Source of the DNA: Leuctra nigra
Taxonomy: Eukaryota; Arthropoda; Insecta; Plecoptera; Leuctridae
Direction of reading: 5' to 3'
NCBI GenBank assembly: GCA_934045905.1
Contig: OW203763.1
Span: forward strand, 48,038,775-48,102,774
DNA length: 64,000 nucleotides
Part shown: positions 1 through 12,398 of the stretch, in pieces
Layout of the letters: each line of letters starts with the position of its first letter
Numbering within the stretch: position 1 is the first letter of the stretch
The notes under the pieces: generated by a model
Seen by the model: the letters and a program-made list of their open reading frames with translations, nothing else
What the model was told of the DNA's origin: nothing
Database searches by the model: none
Made by a program: the position numbers and the translations under genes

Positions 1-2
1 CC

Positions 3-263
3 CCGGTAATTATTACATTTCCTTCGATCTCCTTTCTTAAAAAGGGGAACAATAATCCCCTTTTCCCAATCAGCTGGAATTCTCTTCTGTTCCCATGCTG
101 CTCGGATCACTCTACAAAGCCATCTTCTACCATCCTCCCCGGCAGCTTTTATCATTTCTATGGTAACCTCATCAATACAAGGCGCACGACCATTCTTCAT
201 CTCCCGCATGGCTCTTGCTACTTCTGCATCACAAAGATCTTCCTCCATCTCACTGTCTTCCAT
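3..263 (-). pseudogene. LINE reverse transcriptase fragment (N-terminal part of RT domain)
   Basis: Reading the minus strand gives about 85 codons without a stop, running off the window edge. They contain landmarks of the early RT domain of non-LTR retrotransposons: a MKNGRAPCIDEVTIEMIKAA stretch (the usual form is KNGKAPGxDxIxxEMLK), then IPADWEKGIIVPLFKKGDR and CNNYRG at the window end. Upstream on that strand a TGA stops the frame near 264, so the piece is truncated on its 5' side. The glycine normally found in the KAPG motif is replaced by cysteine. The catalytic motifs A to C would lie outside the window. The small frame on the opposite strand is a shadow. This is a retroelement relic, not a host gene; the family is probably close to the LINE in the YOD1 intron. 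Confidence 0.85.
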
Positions 264-577
264 TCAGAAATTCAGAAAACGGATTCAGAAATCAATCCGT
301 TCAGAAATTAAATTATTTATGGGATTACGAATTAAATTTTATATTAACCATATGTTTTGGACCTTGTTACATTTAAAGTAGAGTCTTTGTTCAGTTAAGG
401 TGATACTAGCGCTCGGCCGTTTTAGAAAATTGAGAGAGAAAAATTGTTTCATAAGTGAGTGTTACTTTTACAGGATGTTCACATGATCAGTATGATTGTT
501 TATTAGTAGCACTTTTTCATTTTTGCTTATTGCATCCTAATTAGGCGCCGGTTATTCAACAAAACCGCGCAAAACTA

Positions 578-886
578 TGAAATTTGCGATACGATTGGAG
601 ACCAAACCCGTAAACCAATTGATCTCAAATTTTTATCATGATTAGATGAAAGACAAACTTAGGGTTATCCCTTGGCACATTTTTGAAATTTAATTTTATA
701 TGGCGCCCAGGGAGACAAGAAAATAGCTAATTTTTCACCAAAAATCACTAATTATTACTAATTAACAAAACAAAAAATTAAAAATGTACCAAGGGATTAC
801 CCAAAGTTTGTCTTTTATCTAATCACGATTAAAATTGCAAATAATTTGGTCTACCCATTTCGTCTCCAATCGTATCGCAAAAAGTG
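578..886. repeat. Inverted repeat (foldback), arms about 110 bp
   Basis: The left arm begins TTGCGATACGATTGGAGAC and the right arm ends with its complement GTCTCCAATCGTATCGCAA. Inside, ACAAACTTAGGGTTATCCCT on the left pairs with AGGGATTACCCAAAGTTTGT on the right. The loop is about 80 bp. There is no coding capacity and no clear target duplication. It is probably an old MITE. Confidence 0.7.
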
Positions 887-2185
887 TCTACAAAAAGCAG
901 CAAAATCGCTCGCGCTTGCAGCACCTTAATCGGAATTATTTTTATTGAAATCATCCCCTAACATTAAACCCTTATCACCGCCTTACGAGTATCGGTCACT
1001 CATAATTTAGAACACATGTCGTATCATTAATCCATGTTATTTTATATATCGATTGCATTCTCAAATCTTAAATTGAACTGTGAATGATAGCAAATATTTA
1101 AAGCAGAGGGTGAAATTTTATCACCCCCTTACAAATTTTGGTCAACATAACATTTATTATATTATATTATTTGAACCTTGTTACAATTTATCGCATATAA
1201 CGTGGCATTTTATATTTGTACAATTCGTGAGAATTAATTTTGATATGAAATCTTCTCCGAAATTTGAACCCTTGCCACCCCCTAACGGGGGTAGATATGA
1301 AATGAATCCTCTTGTCCTCCCGAATCCTCCCGAATCCTTTCCCGAATTATTTCGTTATATATATGGCTCTAGCAGCTCTATTATAGAGAAACCACGCCTA
1401 CCGTAGCGGTGACGTATTCCCCCTCCACTTTCAAGAATTGAGCGCGCTGTAACTTCCGATTGGAATATCGCATCTCATTCTGGTTTTCGGCGCTGTATTA
1501 CCTAGTATAGACTGTGACTCTTATGTGATTACATTACCTCAAACATGATCTAGAATGGCATTTTAATGACAGCCGGCCTTTAACTCAACAACTGCGGTAT
1601 TGTAATCAGGTAAATGAATCCTAAATGAATATAAAAGAAAATGATATTGTCATTTATTGTGATTTATTTATTGATATTGTGATATTGTGAATGAAAACAC
1701 AAGGTATTTTCCTTGTAATTTTCTTGATTTCTAAATTAAACAAGGGTAGGTAAAAAGTAAATATCAGATGAGGTTGAAACTTGTTTGATCACAAATTTAG
1801 GTTGTTCCCTTATACATTTCAACGTCAGTGGACTTTCAGAATTGAAACACAATAACAATGAGTATTATTCCCTGTTACAAGAACATGTTGTTCTTTTGCT
1901 GGTGCTCGGCTGGTTCAATATTAATACGCATATAGGCACCGAGTGGTGCAACATTTAGCACTACTAGCGGTTTTGTTGGAACTTATGTTTCTACGGTAAT
2001 TGCGGTAATGTATGTATTTGACAGTTGAATTCACGCTCATTACTTTTTCATTATTAACGTGAGATGTATGAAGGAAATAATGTATTTGTAGTGAAATCAT
2101 CTTGTTATCTCATCTCTTCTTACTTTCTACAATTTGGACAGTGTCAGTTTCACTGAGTAACTTCACCTGTGACAAAACACATAGT

Positions 2186-2372
2186 ACAGTTCGTTTTTCC
2201 TATGTTTGAACTTTGAACTCTCCACAAAATGCGCTGATAGTGAGTTTTTCTGCTAGCTTGAGAAAGACTTCATTGCGCGCTCACCTTGCAATGTAGTCTT
2301 TCTCGGCCTAGCAGAACAACTGACGGCTCCGTATGGTGAGAGTTCAAACATTGGAAAAACAAACTGTATACC
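2186..2372. repeat. Short foldback element
   Basis: Near-symmetrical arms: ACAGTTCGTTTTTCC at the left pairs with GGAAAAACAAACTGT at the right. The central pair is GAGAAAGACTTCATTG / CAATGTAGTCTTTCTC around a loop of about 15 bp. The whole element is a 187-bp imperfect palindrome without an ORF. Confidence 0.75.
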
Positions 2373-3182
2373 CATGTGATTTCACATAAATCAACCTACT
2401 TATGGCCAATTTCAAACTACTCAGCAAACAACTGTGACAGGCAAAATGCTTTAGAAACCGTGTTTAATGAATAATTTATTGGTACCAGCATTATGACCAC
2501 TGAAAAATCTCTTGAAAAAGGCAAGCCAACGCTGTGTCAGAATTCACACTTCTGCCACTAGACTGCGCAACAAGCACTTTTAACTGCACGCTGAGTAGCT
2601 TAACTCAATGCCTAGTGACAGTGGATTCAGGTACAGTGTTTGTCTTATAATTAAGTTGTAACTTGTAACATAATTGGCATACCTACATGGGCTTGCCTTT
2701 TAAACAATAAATATGTACTTTTACAATTACATCACTGTTCAGTTTAATTTTAAAAATGTATGTGTGTATGAATTGAAATATGCAATTCTCATACACTGTG
2801 GCATAAAAGGATGTAGGTACCAAGTATACTATTCTATTTCAATTATAGAGGATGACCAGGTGAATTATATTGCGAGTGTTGAAAGTTTTCACTCGCATTT
2901 GAATGGTATCGCATTCACACATGATTACTGATTATTACATTTTCGTATCACAAGTAATGTATGTCCTGAGCTCTGGTGCTTTCAAACCAATATTTTAAAA
3001 ACTAAACTTGTTCCTGTCCTGCGTAAGACTAATGTTGGAGGCAAATGCAAAGTATCCTCAATTATATCATTTCCATCGTTTCCACATAATATATAATAAG
3101 GCACAAATATTGTTTTTGCATCATTCATAAGTCATAACAAAACATTAGTAAATAAATTGTCATGAGACAAATTAATTGAAGG

Positions 3183-3591
3183 TAGAGATGGGCCGATTCC
3201 GATTCCAATTCTCGCGATTCCACCGATTCCAGTGGAATCGGAAGAATCGCGATTCTCCGATTCCTGTCCATATTTTAGCGATTCCGATTCTTTTCGAAAA
3301 TCCCGCCCTTTTAGCTTGATATTTGAGGTTAAAAACATCGCCAAAGCACAATTCCTAGTATTACCATCTACTTTTCAACAAAATTAAAGATCTAACACAT
3401 TAAAAATACAATAAATGTTGTTTTCTTAGCACTTTTTTGATTTTTTAATTACTTACCTGAGGGCAAAATACAAAGAGTGATAAATACAGTGAGGTTTGTA
3501 GGTATTTGTGAAGAATCGGAATTGGAATCGCAAGAATCGGAGCTAAGAATCGGAATCGGAATCGTGATATTTCGGAATCGGCCCATCTCTA
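3183..3591. mobile_element. hAT-type MITE, 409 bp, 8-bp TSD
   Basis: The element begins TAGAGATGGGCCGATTCC and ends with the complementary GGAATCGGCCCATCTCTA. It is flanked on both sides by the same 8 bp, ATTGAAGG (3175-3182 and 3592-3599). An 8-bp duplication with TAGRGATG ends is the signature of hAT-superfamily non-autonomous elements. The subterminal regions are arrays of GATTCC/GGAATC motifs. There is no transposase frame; two small minus frames inside are shadows of the repeats. The perfect TSD suggests a fairly recent insertion. The element at 57238-57671 has similar ends. Confidence 0.92.
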
Positions 3592-3772
3592 ATTGAAGGC
3601 ATGTAATTATGTTAGTGACAATAAAATCCATTAATTTACGTAGATGTGCATCGGGCATTATAGAATGACAGCTGGATTGAAAGCCAATCACAGTAGGTAA
3701 TTCTATTTACACCATATTTTTTTTATTTTTTAGATTAAAATCACTTACTATTTATTTACTATTCATAGTTAA

Positions 3773-4167
3773 GAGGCCTGGGTAAGCGAACGAGAATCGC
3801 AAAGTTCCTCAGAGCGTTTTTGAAATTTTGTCTTCACACTAAATAATTTTAAAAATTCAGATAGTAACGACCCATTACAGCCTAATAATAGACTAAATTA
3901 TACTACACACTGGAGTACATTATGACTTATGGTACGACCTCAAAGTGTTAACTACGATTATTTTACCATAAATATCGTATTTAACACTTCGAGGTCGCAC
4001 CAGAGGTCATAAAGTACTCCAGTGTGTGGCATTATTTAGTCTATATAAGCCTGTAATGGGTTGTTACTTGTTACTATCTGATTTTCTAAAATTATTTAGT
4101 GGGAAGACAAAATTTAGGAAAATCACTTTGAAGAACAGTGTGTTTCCCGTTTGCTTCCCCAGGCCTC
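3773..4167. mobile_element. TTAA-flanked palindromic MITE (piggyBac-like), 395 bp
   Basis: TTAA stands at both ends (3769-3772 and 4168-4171). The ends are GAGGCCTGGG and CCCAGGCCTC, and the two halves are complementary over most of their length; for example CACACTGGAGTAC at the left pairs with GTACTCCAGTGTG at the right. The loop is short and lies near 3965. TTAA target duplication is the hallmark of piggyBac-type transposition. The end sequence differs from the TTAA element at 58574. No ORF. Confidence 0.85.
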
Positions 4168-5169
4168 TTAAAGGAATGGACCGAGTTACATTGCCTATGA
4201 CATAGAACAGTAGTCATCTATTACCTAAACCACAATACAAAATTAAAAAAATTTTAAAAAAATCCCAGCAATTCAAATTAAATAAATAAGGTAGCGCTTA
4301 CTGGCCGGGTAGGCCACCCGCACGACGCTTGCATGACATCACCAGGGTGAAGGAGTTTATTTAGGTGACTGAACCAATGGAAAAACAGTGGTCACTTAAG
4401 TATCCAGGTTCAGCCTTTTCCTGCTAGTGTCGCAAGGGTAGAGGGGGCCACGAAATCGGCGGCATTTCGAATGCATTATTTTGAATAAAACATGGTATAT
4501 TCTTTTACAATGATTCATGGAAAGATTCAAAACAAATAATATTTGCAATAACATAAAAGTATTCATAAAAAGATTACTACGTAGGTAATAATACATCTTT
4601 AATAATAAACAAAAATACCTAATCTTACAATAAGAGATTGAAACTGAATTGAATAAGATAATGAGATTGTTGATTTATAATATTAAAACAAGAAGAGCCA
4701 GTTAGTATACTAATTAAAAGCCACTAACTATTAAATCCATGGTATTACAATACCAATTACAATTACAATACCAGGGATAGTTACTCTGTTTTTATGTAAA
4801 TGTTTTACATAAAGACCTCAAAGCTTTGAGTTTAAATGATAGAGACAAATTTAAAATAGTATTCAGAAAATGTCTAATGGAAAAACGTTTTTATTCTGTA
4901 TGTAGTTTTGTTGATTTTGTGTTTTGACGTGAAAAATGTTATACGTTACGAATCTAGTCAAATAAAATAAATGAATAAAACAAATAATTAAACCTGGGAT
5001 CCAATCGTTGCTGATTTTTAGTTGTTGATGGCTACCTACAGGATGTACACAATTTTGATAATTTCTTTTTGGTCAGAGGAGAATTTTACTCACAATCTTA
5101 TCTTTCTGAGAAAAATATTATATTCAGAATAACCCCCCAAAATAATATATTATGGGCAGAACTCGAAAT

Positions 5170-5262
5170 TGTAATTGTGCAAAATAAAAAAAACTTCCAT
5201 GGTGGGAATCGAACCCGTGCCCTACTACACTATCAATAGGCATTACCAAGGTTGATGTTTTG
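5170..5262 (-). repeat. Possible tRNA-derived fragment (B-box/T-arm like)
   Basis: On the minus strand GGGTTCGATTCCC forms a canonical T-stem and loop (pol III B box). It is preceded by about 40 bp resembling a degraded tRNA body and followed by a T-rich run that could be a tail or terminator. No full cloverleaf can be folded and the A box is poor, so this is more likely a SINE or tRNA relic than a tRNA gene. Confidence 0.35.
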
Positions 5263-5902
5263 TGCACATTATATTGATGTTGTCAGGTTTACTTGAGAAT
5301 AAGATTTGAATTTAGGCTCCCGTTAAGTGAAGCAGACACTATCATATTATAATAAATATGTTGTAAATCACGTATTTAAAAATATTTAATGAATACAATT
5401 CTTCAAATACATAAAAAACATTCTTGTTTTCCTCTAATCACAGCCATCATCTCATGTAAAATCATTGGCCCCCTAGACCCTAGCGATCCTGGCGGAAGAA
5501 GGCTCAAGTTGCATACTTAACTGACCACATTACCAGCATTGTAGAGATCCACCGCACAGTCACCTAACTAACTCATACACCCTGGACATCACTGAGTGGG
5601 GTAGGTATAGCGCGAGAGCCGGCTAATGCCGACCGTCCGCTACCTGCCATCTATCCTGATTCTCACTGATAGTGATATGACTCGCAGTTCGGCTAATGAC
5701 ACGTCTAAGAACATACAGGGTTTTACAGTATTTCCCAAATTACAAAATATGGAAGGAAATCCATGCTTCAAACAAACAATCAGTTTTTAACTTTCTAAGG
5801 CAAGAGGTAAGTTGAAATCAGTCTTGAGTGCAGCCCGCCCACGTAGCGTTTACTTCGCCGTATTGATTTTTAGTTGACACATATTGGGTTTATTTAGTGA
5901 AT

Positions 5903-6025
5903 ATGGAAGGATCTATACCATATAATTTTGAGCCACGATATACAATAGAAGAAATTGAGCAACTACTTGTGCAAAAGTCCGCTCGGGAAATAAGGCCATA
6001 CTGTTTGTATTCGAGTGTCAAATGA
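5903..6025 (+). pseudogene. 40-codon coding-like fragment, family unknown
   Basis: ATG followed by 40 codons beginning MEGSIPYNFEPRYTIEEIEQ and then TGA. The composition (acidic YxFEPxYT..EEIEQLL) looks like the start of a real protein or of a transposon-encoded one, unlike neighbouring random frames. No splice donor clearly continues it and no domain is recognisable. It may be a first exon or a TE remnant; low certainty. Confidence 0.25.
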
Positions 6026-6924
6026 TAAGATTGACACTGCGGGAACTGAGATTAACACTTAAGTTTTTTTGGAACACTTGAAATTGTAGCATTCTTTCAC
6101 CATTGTTGAAAATAGCTAACATAGCATATTGATAATCATTAATAAATATTATACCTAATAAACGCTCTCACTCTCTCTAATATAATTGTTTCTCTAGAAT
6201 GCAGTACATATGTAGGATGCATATCTATGAAATAAAACGAGAATAGTGATGACTGATGAATGATGATAATACAATGATTATACGCGACAACGCAAAAAAT
6301 ATTCACATGTTATATTTCCGAGTGCCAAGGCTACTGAGAACCGAGTGAGTTGAGATAAGATGACAATGACAGCCGCTTCCCTTGCGCTGGTCAGCTGGTA
6401 TACCTGTTACCTGCCCCACTCAGTGACGTAGGTAGCCTCGGTCTGACTCGGCGCGACAACAATAGAGATCAGTGAATATTTCCTGAATTTGGCGGATGTG
6501 ATCGTGCGTTATGGTGTTTTACATTTCAAAAACAGACAAGGATGCTAGAAAAAAATACTTCTCACAAACTCAAACCTGGACTTTAAATAGGTATTGAAAT
6601 GTGTCAAACCTTTCTAAAACTTTGACATCTTTTTAATTATGACAATTCCCAGTTTTATCAATAGGACTCGAGGAGATGATAAAATCTAGGTTCTATCAAT
6701 TGCAAATGGACTGAAGTCTACAAATACAGTTATATTGAAGTATATCCTTAAAAAATGACTGCTGTCACATAGTAAACAAGATTGAATGAAGGCAGACATA
6801 GTAGTTTGTTAGCTCTCTGCTTCTAAGGTATAGATTAATACCTTGATGACTTATTTCTCCCCATTTTGATGTGTTTAGACGTTGCAGAATGATACGACAT
6901 ATTGACAGTTGTTTATTTTGTCAG

Positions 6925-7153
6925 CTGTTCAGCTACCCCAGCATAAGCCCCGTGAATGCTATGTCGGGGGTTATCAGCCCCACGAACCTGAGCCTGTTCA
7001 CTGCCCCTGTGACGCAGGCGCGTGGCGCGCAGCGTTCGGCCGCCATCCCGCGCTGGAACACCGCGCCGTTCATCAGTCTCGACGAGGACTATAACATGAT
7101 GACGCCGCTTGGACCCAACGCAGAGGCCAACCAAGCAGCGCTCATGGAAGATG
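6925..7153 (+). CDS. Penultimate coding exon of an unrecognised conserved-looking gene
   Basis: A GC-rich island in AT-rich surroundings. The preceding TTTATTTTGTCAG is a good acceptor (an alternative AG lies 8 bp further on, at 6931-6932), and the exon ends at G|GTACAT (phase 1). The frame reads SISPVNAMSGVISPTNLSLF, then TAPVTQARG, then IPRWNTAPFISLDEDYNMM, then EANQAALMED. This serine/proline-rich stretch with a short conserved-looking IPRWN...FISLDED block is typical of the C-terminal part of a transcriptional regulator. That is an inference from composition; I cannot name the family. It splices in frame to the exon at 8204: G plus AA makes a Glu codon. Upstream exons are not identified and may lie before the window or be too short to see. 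Confidence 0.7.
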
Positions 7154-8203
7154 GTACATGAACTTTCACTTTGTAGTTGTATTTATCATCCGCTCGGACC
7201 AAACATATTGTTGTACTGTGTCAGGTTCCCCTGCAATCTGGTAAAATGTAAGATGATCTCAACCGGAAGCATGTAGAATTTTACCTTGAGACCAAGGTCA
7301 AATTCTTCACTCGGCTGGCTACGTAACCTGTATACGTAAGAAGGAGGTGGCTTTGTCAGCATACATCGGTGACAGTGTTTTCAATCCATAAAAAAATATA
7401 TCATTTTCAATGATTCCAATAATAAATAAGTAAGTTATGATATTTTACATCTTATTACACAATAAATAATAAAGCTAAGAAAACTTTTTATGAAGTTAAT
7501 TATCAGAATAAGTTCATAACTTTACAAATATTAAATTATGTCAATAGACTGTCACAAACTGTAGTTTATTGACGTTTAATTGCAATATTTGATATTTTAC
7601 ACAATGTTCACCAAGCTTCTTCAGGTAATAAATGACATGTACAAAGTTGTACAATATTTTACATAATTTACATAATTTTACAGTTTTTACCATCAACTCA
7701 AACGTTTAATTGTATAAATTTGTGAAATTCCTACTGGTTGGTATTGGATAAAGACATTACTTGAAGTTAATAAAATAGCATAACATATTGCATCTTACAG
7801 AGCATTTTGTCTTCACCCACAGGTCCCTGTTCACAAATAGCTTCATTTAAATAACTAATTACCTTAATTCATACTTACCTACATATATGGCTGTTAAAAT
7901 TAATGGTTAATATATTTATTGTAAATATAAAAGTATAATCACAGGCAGGGTGGAAGAACACAACATGTATGTGAACCTCGCCTTTATGTATTGTCTTATG
8001 CAAAATAAAGAAAATTCTATTATATTCTATTCATACCTTCTTAGTTTTACTTGTACTATTATACAGATATTTATTTTATGGTCAATAAATTAATCTTCAA
8101 AAGTGTACTAAATTGTGCACTTGACTTAATTTGAGTGACAAACAGTGAAGTATGTTTATCTCATCTTGTAGCTGTGTTTTACCCCATGGTGTTTGTGTTC
8201 CAG
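7154..8203 (+). other. Intron between the two exons of the unrecognised gene
   Basis: Starts GTACAT and ends TTTGTGTTCCAG. AT-rich. The 7200-7300 part resembles 20045-20145: both contain AATCTGGTAAAATGTAAGA and related text, so it is a dispersed repeat. Confidence 0.6.
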
Positions 8204-8331
8204 AACGCTACTTCAACGTTGTGCATCCCAATGAGAGCATGGACACAAACAATTCGAGCAGTGGAGCGCAAACACCACCCGCACGAAGTTCCAACTCCAA
8301 CTCTGTGTCACCGACAAAGTCACAGTCCTAA
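8204..8331 (+). CDS. Terminal coding exon of the unrecognised gene
   Basis: Follows the acceptor TTTGTGTTCCAG. Using the phase-1 remainder of the exon ending at 7153, the frame reads E-RYFNVVHPNESMDTNNSSS, then GAQTPPARSSNSNSVSPTKS, then QS and TAA at 8329-8331. The Ser/Asn/Pro-rich tail and clean stop support a genuine C-terminus. The joined reading is in frame across the intron. The longer frame that spans this exon in another phase is a shadow. Confidence 0.7.
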
Positions 8332-11300
8332 AGGTTACACAACCAACACCTCAAGGACAAGAAACTTCAAATGTGTTTTTTATTAGGAATCCCAAAGATT
8401 CGCGAGCTCGAATCGTTTCGAGATCGCCAATTGTTATTTCGAATTCGTAAACATTTTTGTCCATCTGCAAGAGAGAAAAGAGAGGGTTTGCTCAATTTGT
8501 TGTGTTTGTGTGTTTGTGTGCAGTTGTTGGTTTTGTGGCCTGTAGAAAGAAACTTGCACAATATGATGTCAACGAATCTTCTAGGCTGCGTAGTAAGATT
8601 AAAAATGAAAATTTCATTATAATAATGGTGAGTGGTTTTTTGTTACCAAAGACTTAATGCAATTCTATTCGAGGTTGTTATGATGGCCATATAAAAACAA
8701 ACATAGAGGAACCGATTTGAATAGTCACTTGATATTATTTTTTACATGTTGTTAACATTGTTTATAATTATGCTGTTTTTTAAAGAATTTCTTTAACATT
8801 TATTTATCCACGATTTACGCATGAAAGAACCTCCACTGAAATAGAGTTTTGGTTATTTTTTGTGTCCTCCAACATAAGGAAGGAAGGCAATTTGCAATAC
8901 ATATGTGCTTTGTTTCTAGTAAAGCAAGACAATTTATTTGTATATCAGATAGAGTTATTTAATTGTGATTTTGTATTATTTTAATTATTATGATCCCTGG
9001 AAATGTTAAAACTTCATAACAACTGTATTGCAGGTTCTGAGTTTGCCATAAAGTTTGACTAACTGATTTTTCCTAGAAATAAATGTCACCTAGTTGACAT
9101 ATTATTGAAGTAATAATGTAATTATTACAAAAGTTATAATGATATTGATTCATTTTGAATGATTTATCAATTATCACCTATGTGTGTATTATGTGCATTT
9201 TTACATTAATATAAACTACTTTCTCTTGTCACAATGTAGGATGCTTACATTAGGGGCAGTACCGATATTTCCACAACAAAATACTTGTCTTATTTCACTA
9301 AAAGACTAGAAAAACCCAACCAGCTCCAATTTCGTTGTTTTAGTACCTGTAACTTGATTTGAAGACTTTAATATCCTGAGAGTTCAAGTTGACATTGAGG
9401 AAATGAAATGCATTATAAACTATGGCTGTTTTCCAAACCATGTTATGACTGCATTGCTAAATGTGTTCTACTCTAATTTTGATCAGCAAATAAAATATCT
9501 ATACACAAGATAGATACTAGCTAGCTCTCTTAAATTCTGGATAGAATATCCATTTAGGTCTTCACTATGCGGTATTTGTTTTCTACAATTGGAGTTGGTT
9601 AGTCCAGTAAGTAGTAAGTTGGTTAGCAGAGTCTTCCAGGTTTTGTGATTATCTTTGTTCTCTACTTGGCCTGCATTGGCAGCATTTGGGTATGTGTTGT
9701 CTCCCTAGTCAGATATCATGGAGAATTGCACATGAGCTTTGTTGAAATTACAATTTCAATTCTTTATTCACGTATTTGAAAACAAGTTCATGCCTATTGT
9801 TTCTAGGAATGATTTAATGAAAGTTAGATAGTATTGTTTTATCCATATTTCTACAAACTTAACAAGTGATATACAACTCCTATGCCATTGCATTAAGTCT
9901 AAGGAAGAAAATGTGGCATAATTTGTATTTTCTGGTCATGGACTTTCACTTCCAACAACAGTCTATTAGAGTTGATTAATCTAATTTTAAGAACATTTTA
10001 GTGAATGCATCAATTTTATAATCTAGAGCAGATTCTCCATGTATATTTCTATTTCGACTGAGAATACAAGGTGTCAATGAAATCAGTTTCGTGACACTGA
10101 TTTGTGCCAAATATTGAGGAATGATCAAATTTTATTACGACTTTTTTTCCAATGTCGGAGACCTAATGCCATGTGGTTAAGTAAAGAACAAGTAGTTACT
10201 CTATATAAAGCTTCCATTAGGATTTGGCAACAGATGTCAATACACGTGCACGGAGCAAAATTATCTTAAAAAAATGAAATGAAAACCTACACCTAAATAT
10301 TTGAACATTTGCGGTCATTACAAGGGCTCCGGGCCCAGAGAATATGGAACATAAAAGTTTTTTGAGGGATCTACGATAACAATTTAGGGCCGCTTAGAGG
10401 ATCCTCCCAGAACTAATTCCTTTTCATCTTAGGAATGTTCATATTTTTGCAGAACTTTTAAAAAGTGTCGAGTTCCTTTTTCCATAAGTACTTTTACAAA
10501 AATTCTAGTTGTAATGTAACTTGTTTCTTATTAAAATAATGGGTGTTGGACAGCAGTATATTCTAAGCTGTTGTATTGTCTGTTGTAATCTTCAACATTT
10601 CATCGGACATCATGAAATCTATCATCTGCTCTTGTGTAATTTCCCCATTAATACCTATATTTGATATCTTATTACAAGGTTTTCCAAAAAAAATTTAAGT
10701 GTTTGTGTGAGCGCCTGTCTGAACGTAAGAGTTTAAAAATATGGCTTACACCTCAGTCAATAGTTTTTGGTTTGCACATCCGTTAGATGTTGTTATATTA
10801 AAAATCCAATCGTTAAGTGAAAATATTGCAATGCCTCTGTAAGCTACCGCGGTGCATCGTTTGGAAGCCACGGGCTTAAAGTGATGATAATTGATTGTGC
10901 TTCATGTGAGGTATTGATATTTTTTGCCAAATGAGGGAGTCCAGTTATTTTGTGACAAGGAATGAATAACCCACCACTTATTACAACAGAGGTTTTATGA
11001 TTTGAATCATTTCAGAAATATGTTCTAAAACAAATACAACATATTCTTTCTGAAATTGATCAATAATGAACTCATTCCAGATGAAATCAACAAATTTTTA
11101 AAAAACTAACCACCAATTTTAATGATATTTATATGTGTAGAATTCATAAAATATAAAACAACCAGATTTAGAACATGTGTTTTTTTTTTTAAATTAATGA
11201 AGTGGAATCGAAACTGATACTATCAGTATCTACTACCTATCAATATTATAATTTTTTTAAATGTAATTGGATCTGGTATGTTGTTCGATCTACATATTTT

Positions 11301-12109
11301 ACTTTTCAAAAATCGTATAACACATACATATCTCCAAATATGTAGGAATATGTTATGTTATTGTTATCCCCCTGTGTAACGACAGGGGGAAAATCAAAAA
11401 GCATAAAGCAATCATTTTAAGGAGTACATAGTTTTCTTTACACTTAAATATAAATTTTAAGTAATGTCAAATATTTGTCCACAACTGCAGTGGCGAGTGT
11501 GGTGCAGTGTTTAAGGACTTCCAATACCTGGAAACCATTGGCGTAACAAAGGGAAAAATACACATCCAATGAATGTTTTAATTCTACACTAAATACTTCA
11601 TTTTATCAAAATCCGCATGATTTGAATGATTGAAATGATTTGTAATTATCGATTAATTACTAATTAAAAGGTCATTAGCAGAAAAAGACTTATATATGAA
11701 TATGTAGAATATGTAATTTTTTTCAAAAGAAATTAGTACATTTTTGCCTTTAGAAGCAAGAACTTGATCATCAACATTTTTATATTTGGGCCATGAACAT
11801 TGTCTTGTTTGCTATCGATATTTATATTCTGTTAAATTTTACTTTCCTGGTCTACATTGTCATGTCATGATTACATTTTGCCAATTTTATTTGAACAACG
11901 AGGTAAAAGCAAGTGTTTTGTTGTGGACGTTCGGTACCCCTACTGTCATATATTGGATTGAATTTTAATCATTAATTAATATGTAATGGATTTTCTTTGG
12001 TATATATTTTGTATTTATTAATAGGCAGTGATATATTCTTTTTTAAGTTAAGCTTTGTGGTTTTAATAGATGTTAAAGTTTGTTATTTTTATATACATAT
12101 AAAAATATT

Positions 12110-12275
12110 ATACAATATTATAATAATGATTATTAATAATCACAATGATAAAAGTAATAAGCATAACAATAAGGATGATGAAAATAATTATTATAATGAT
12201 AATGATGATAATAATAATCCTGTAATAATAATTATACATAATATTAATAACTGCATAGATATTATATTAATGATG
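12110..12275. repeat. Degenerate AAT/AATG microsatellite
   Basis: A low-complexity run of ATT/AAT/ATG/AAC triplets (for example AATAATGATTATTAATAATC). It produces an Asn-rich frame with no biological support. Confidence 0.8.
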
Positions 12276-12308
12276 TAGGTAGGTAGAGTAATTAACATTT
12301 TGGTATTA

Positions 12309-12398
12309 GAGAAGCGAGTCAGAAGGCAGAAATTGCGAGCTAGTCAAGTTGAGGATGTCACCGATCCTGGTCAATGTAGCAATCAGGATGAAAAGTAG
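12309..12398 (+). other. Short coding-like frame, possible terminal exon
   Basis: The frame reads EKRVRRQKLRASQVEDVTDP, then GQCSNQDEK and TAG. The charged, non-repetitive composition stands out from the AT-rich surroundings, but there is no strong acceptor directly upstream and no recognised homology. It could be an alternative 3' exon of the gene ending at 8331, or chance. Confidence 0.2.

Larger units (their letters stand above)
264..3182. other. Non-coding stretch with two small inverted repeats
   Basis: No supported exon. Two foldbacks, at 578-886 and 2186-2372, are listed separately. The rest is AT-rich single-copy-looking DNA. The short open frames here have no recognisable motif, GC bias or splice context. 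Confidence 0.6.
4168..6924. other. Non-coding stretch, sparse features
   Basis: AT-rich DNA upstream of the first recognised exon pair. Apart from a tRNA-like piece near 5204 and a 40-codon frame at 5903, both listed separately, nothing is identifiable. The GC-richer patch at 5460-5700 has no exon that I can defend. Confidence 0.55.

Noticed and set aside
12121..12278. Asn-rich protein tail
   Set aside because: Simple-sequence AT microsatellite.
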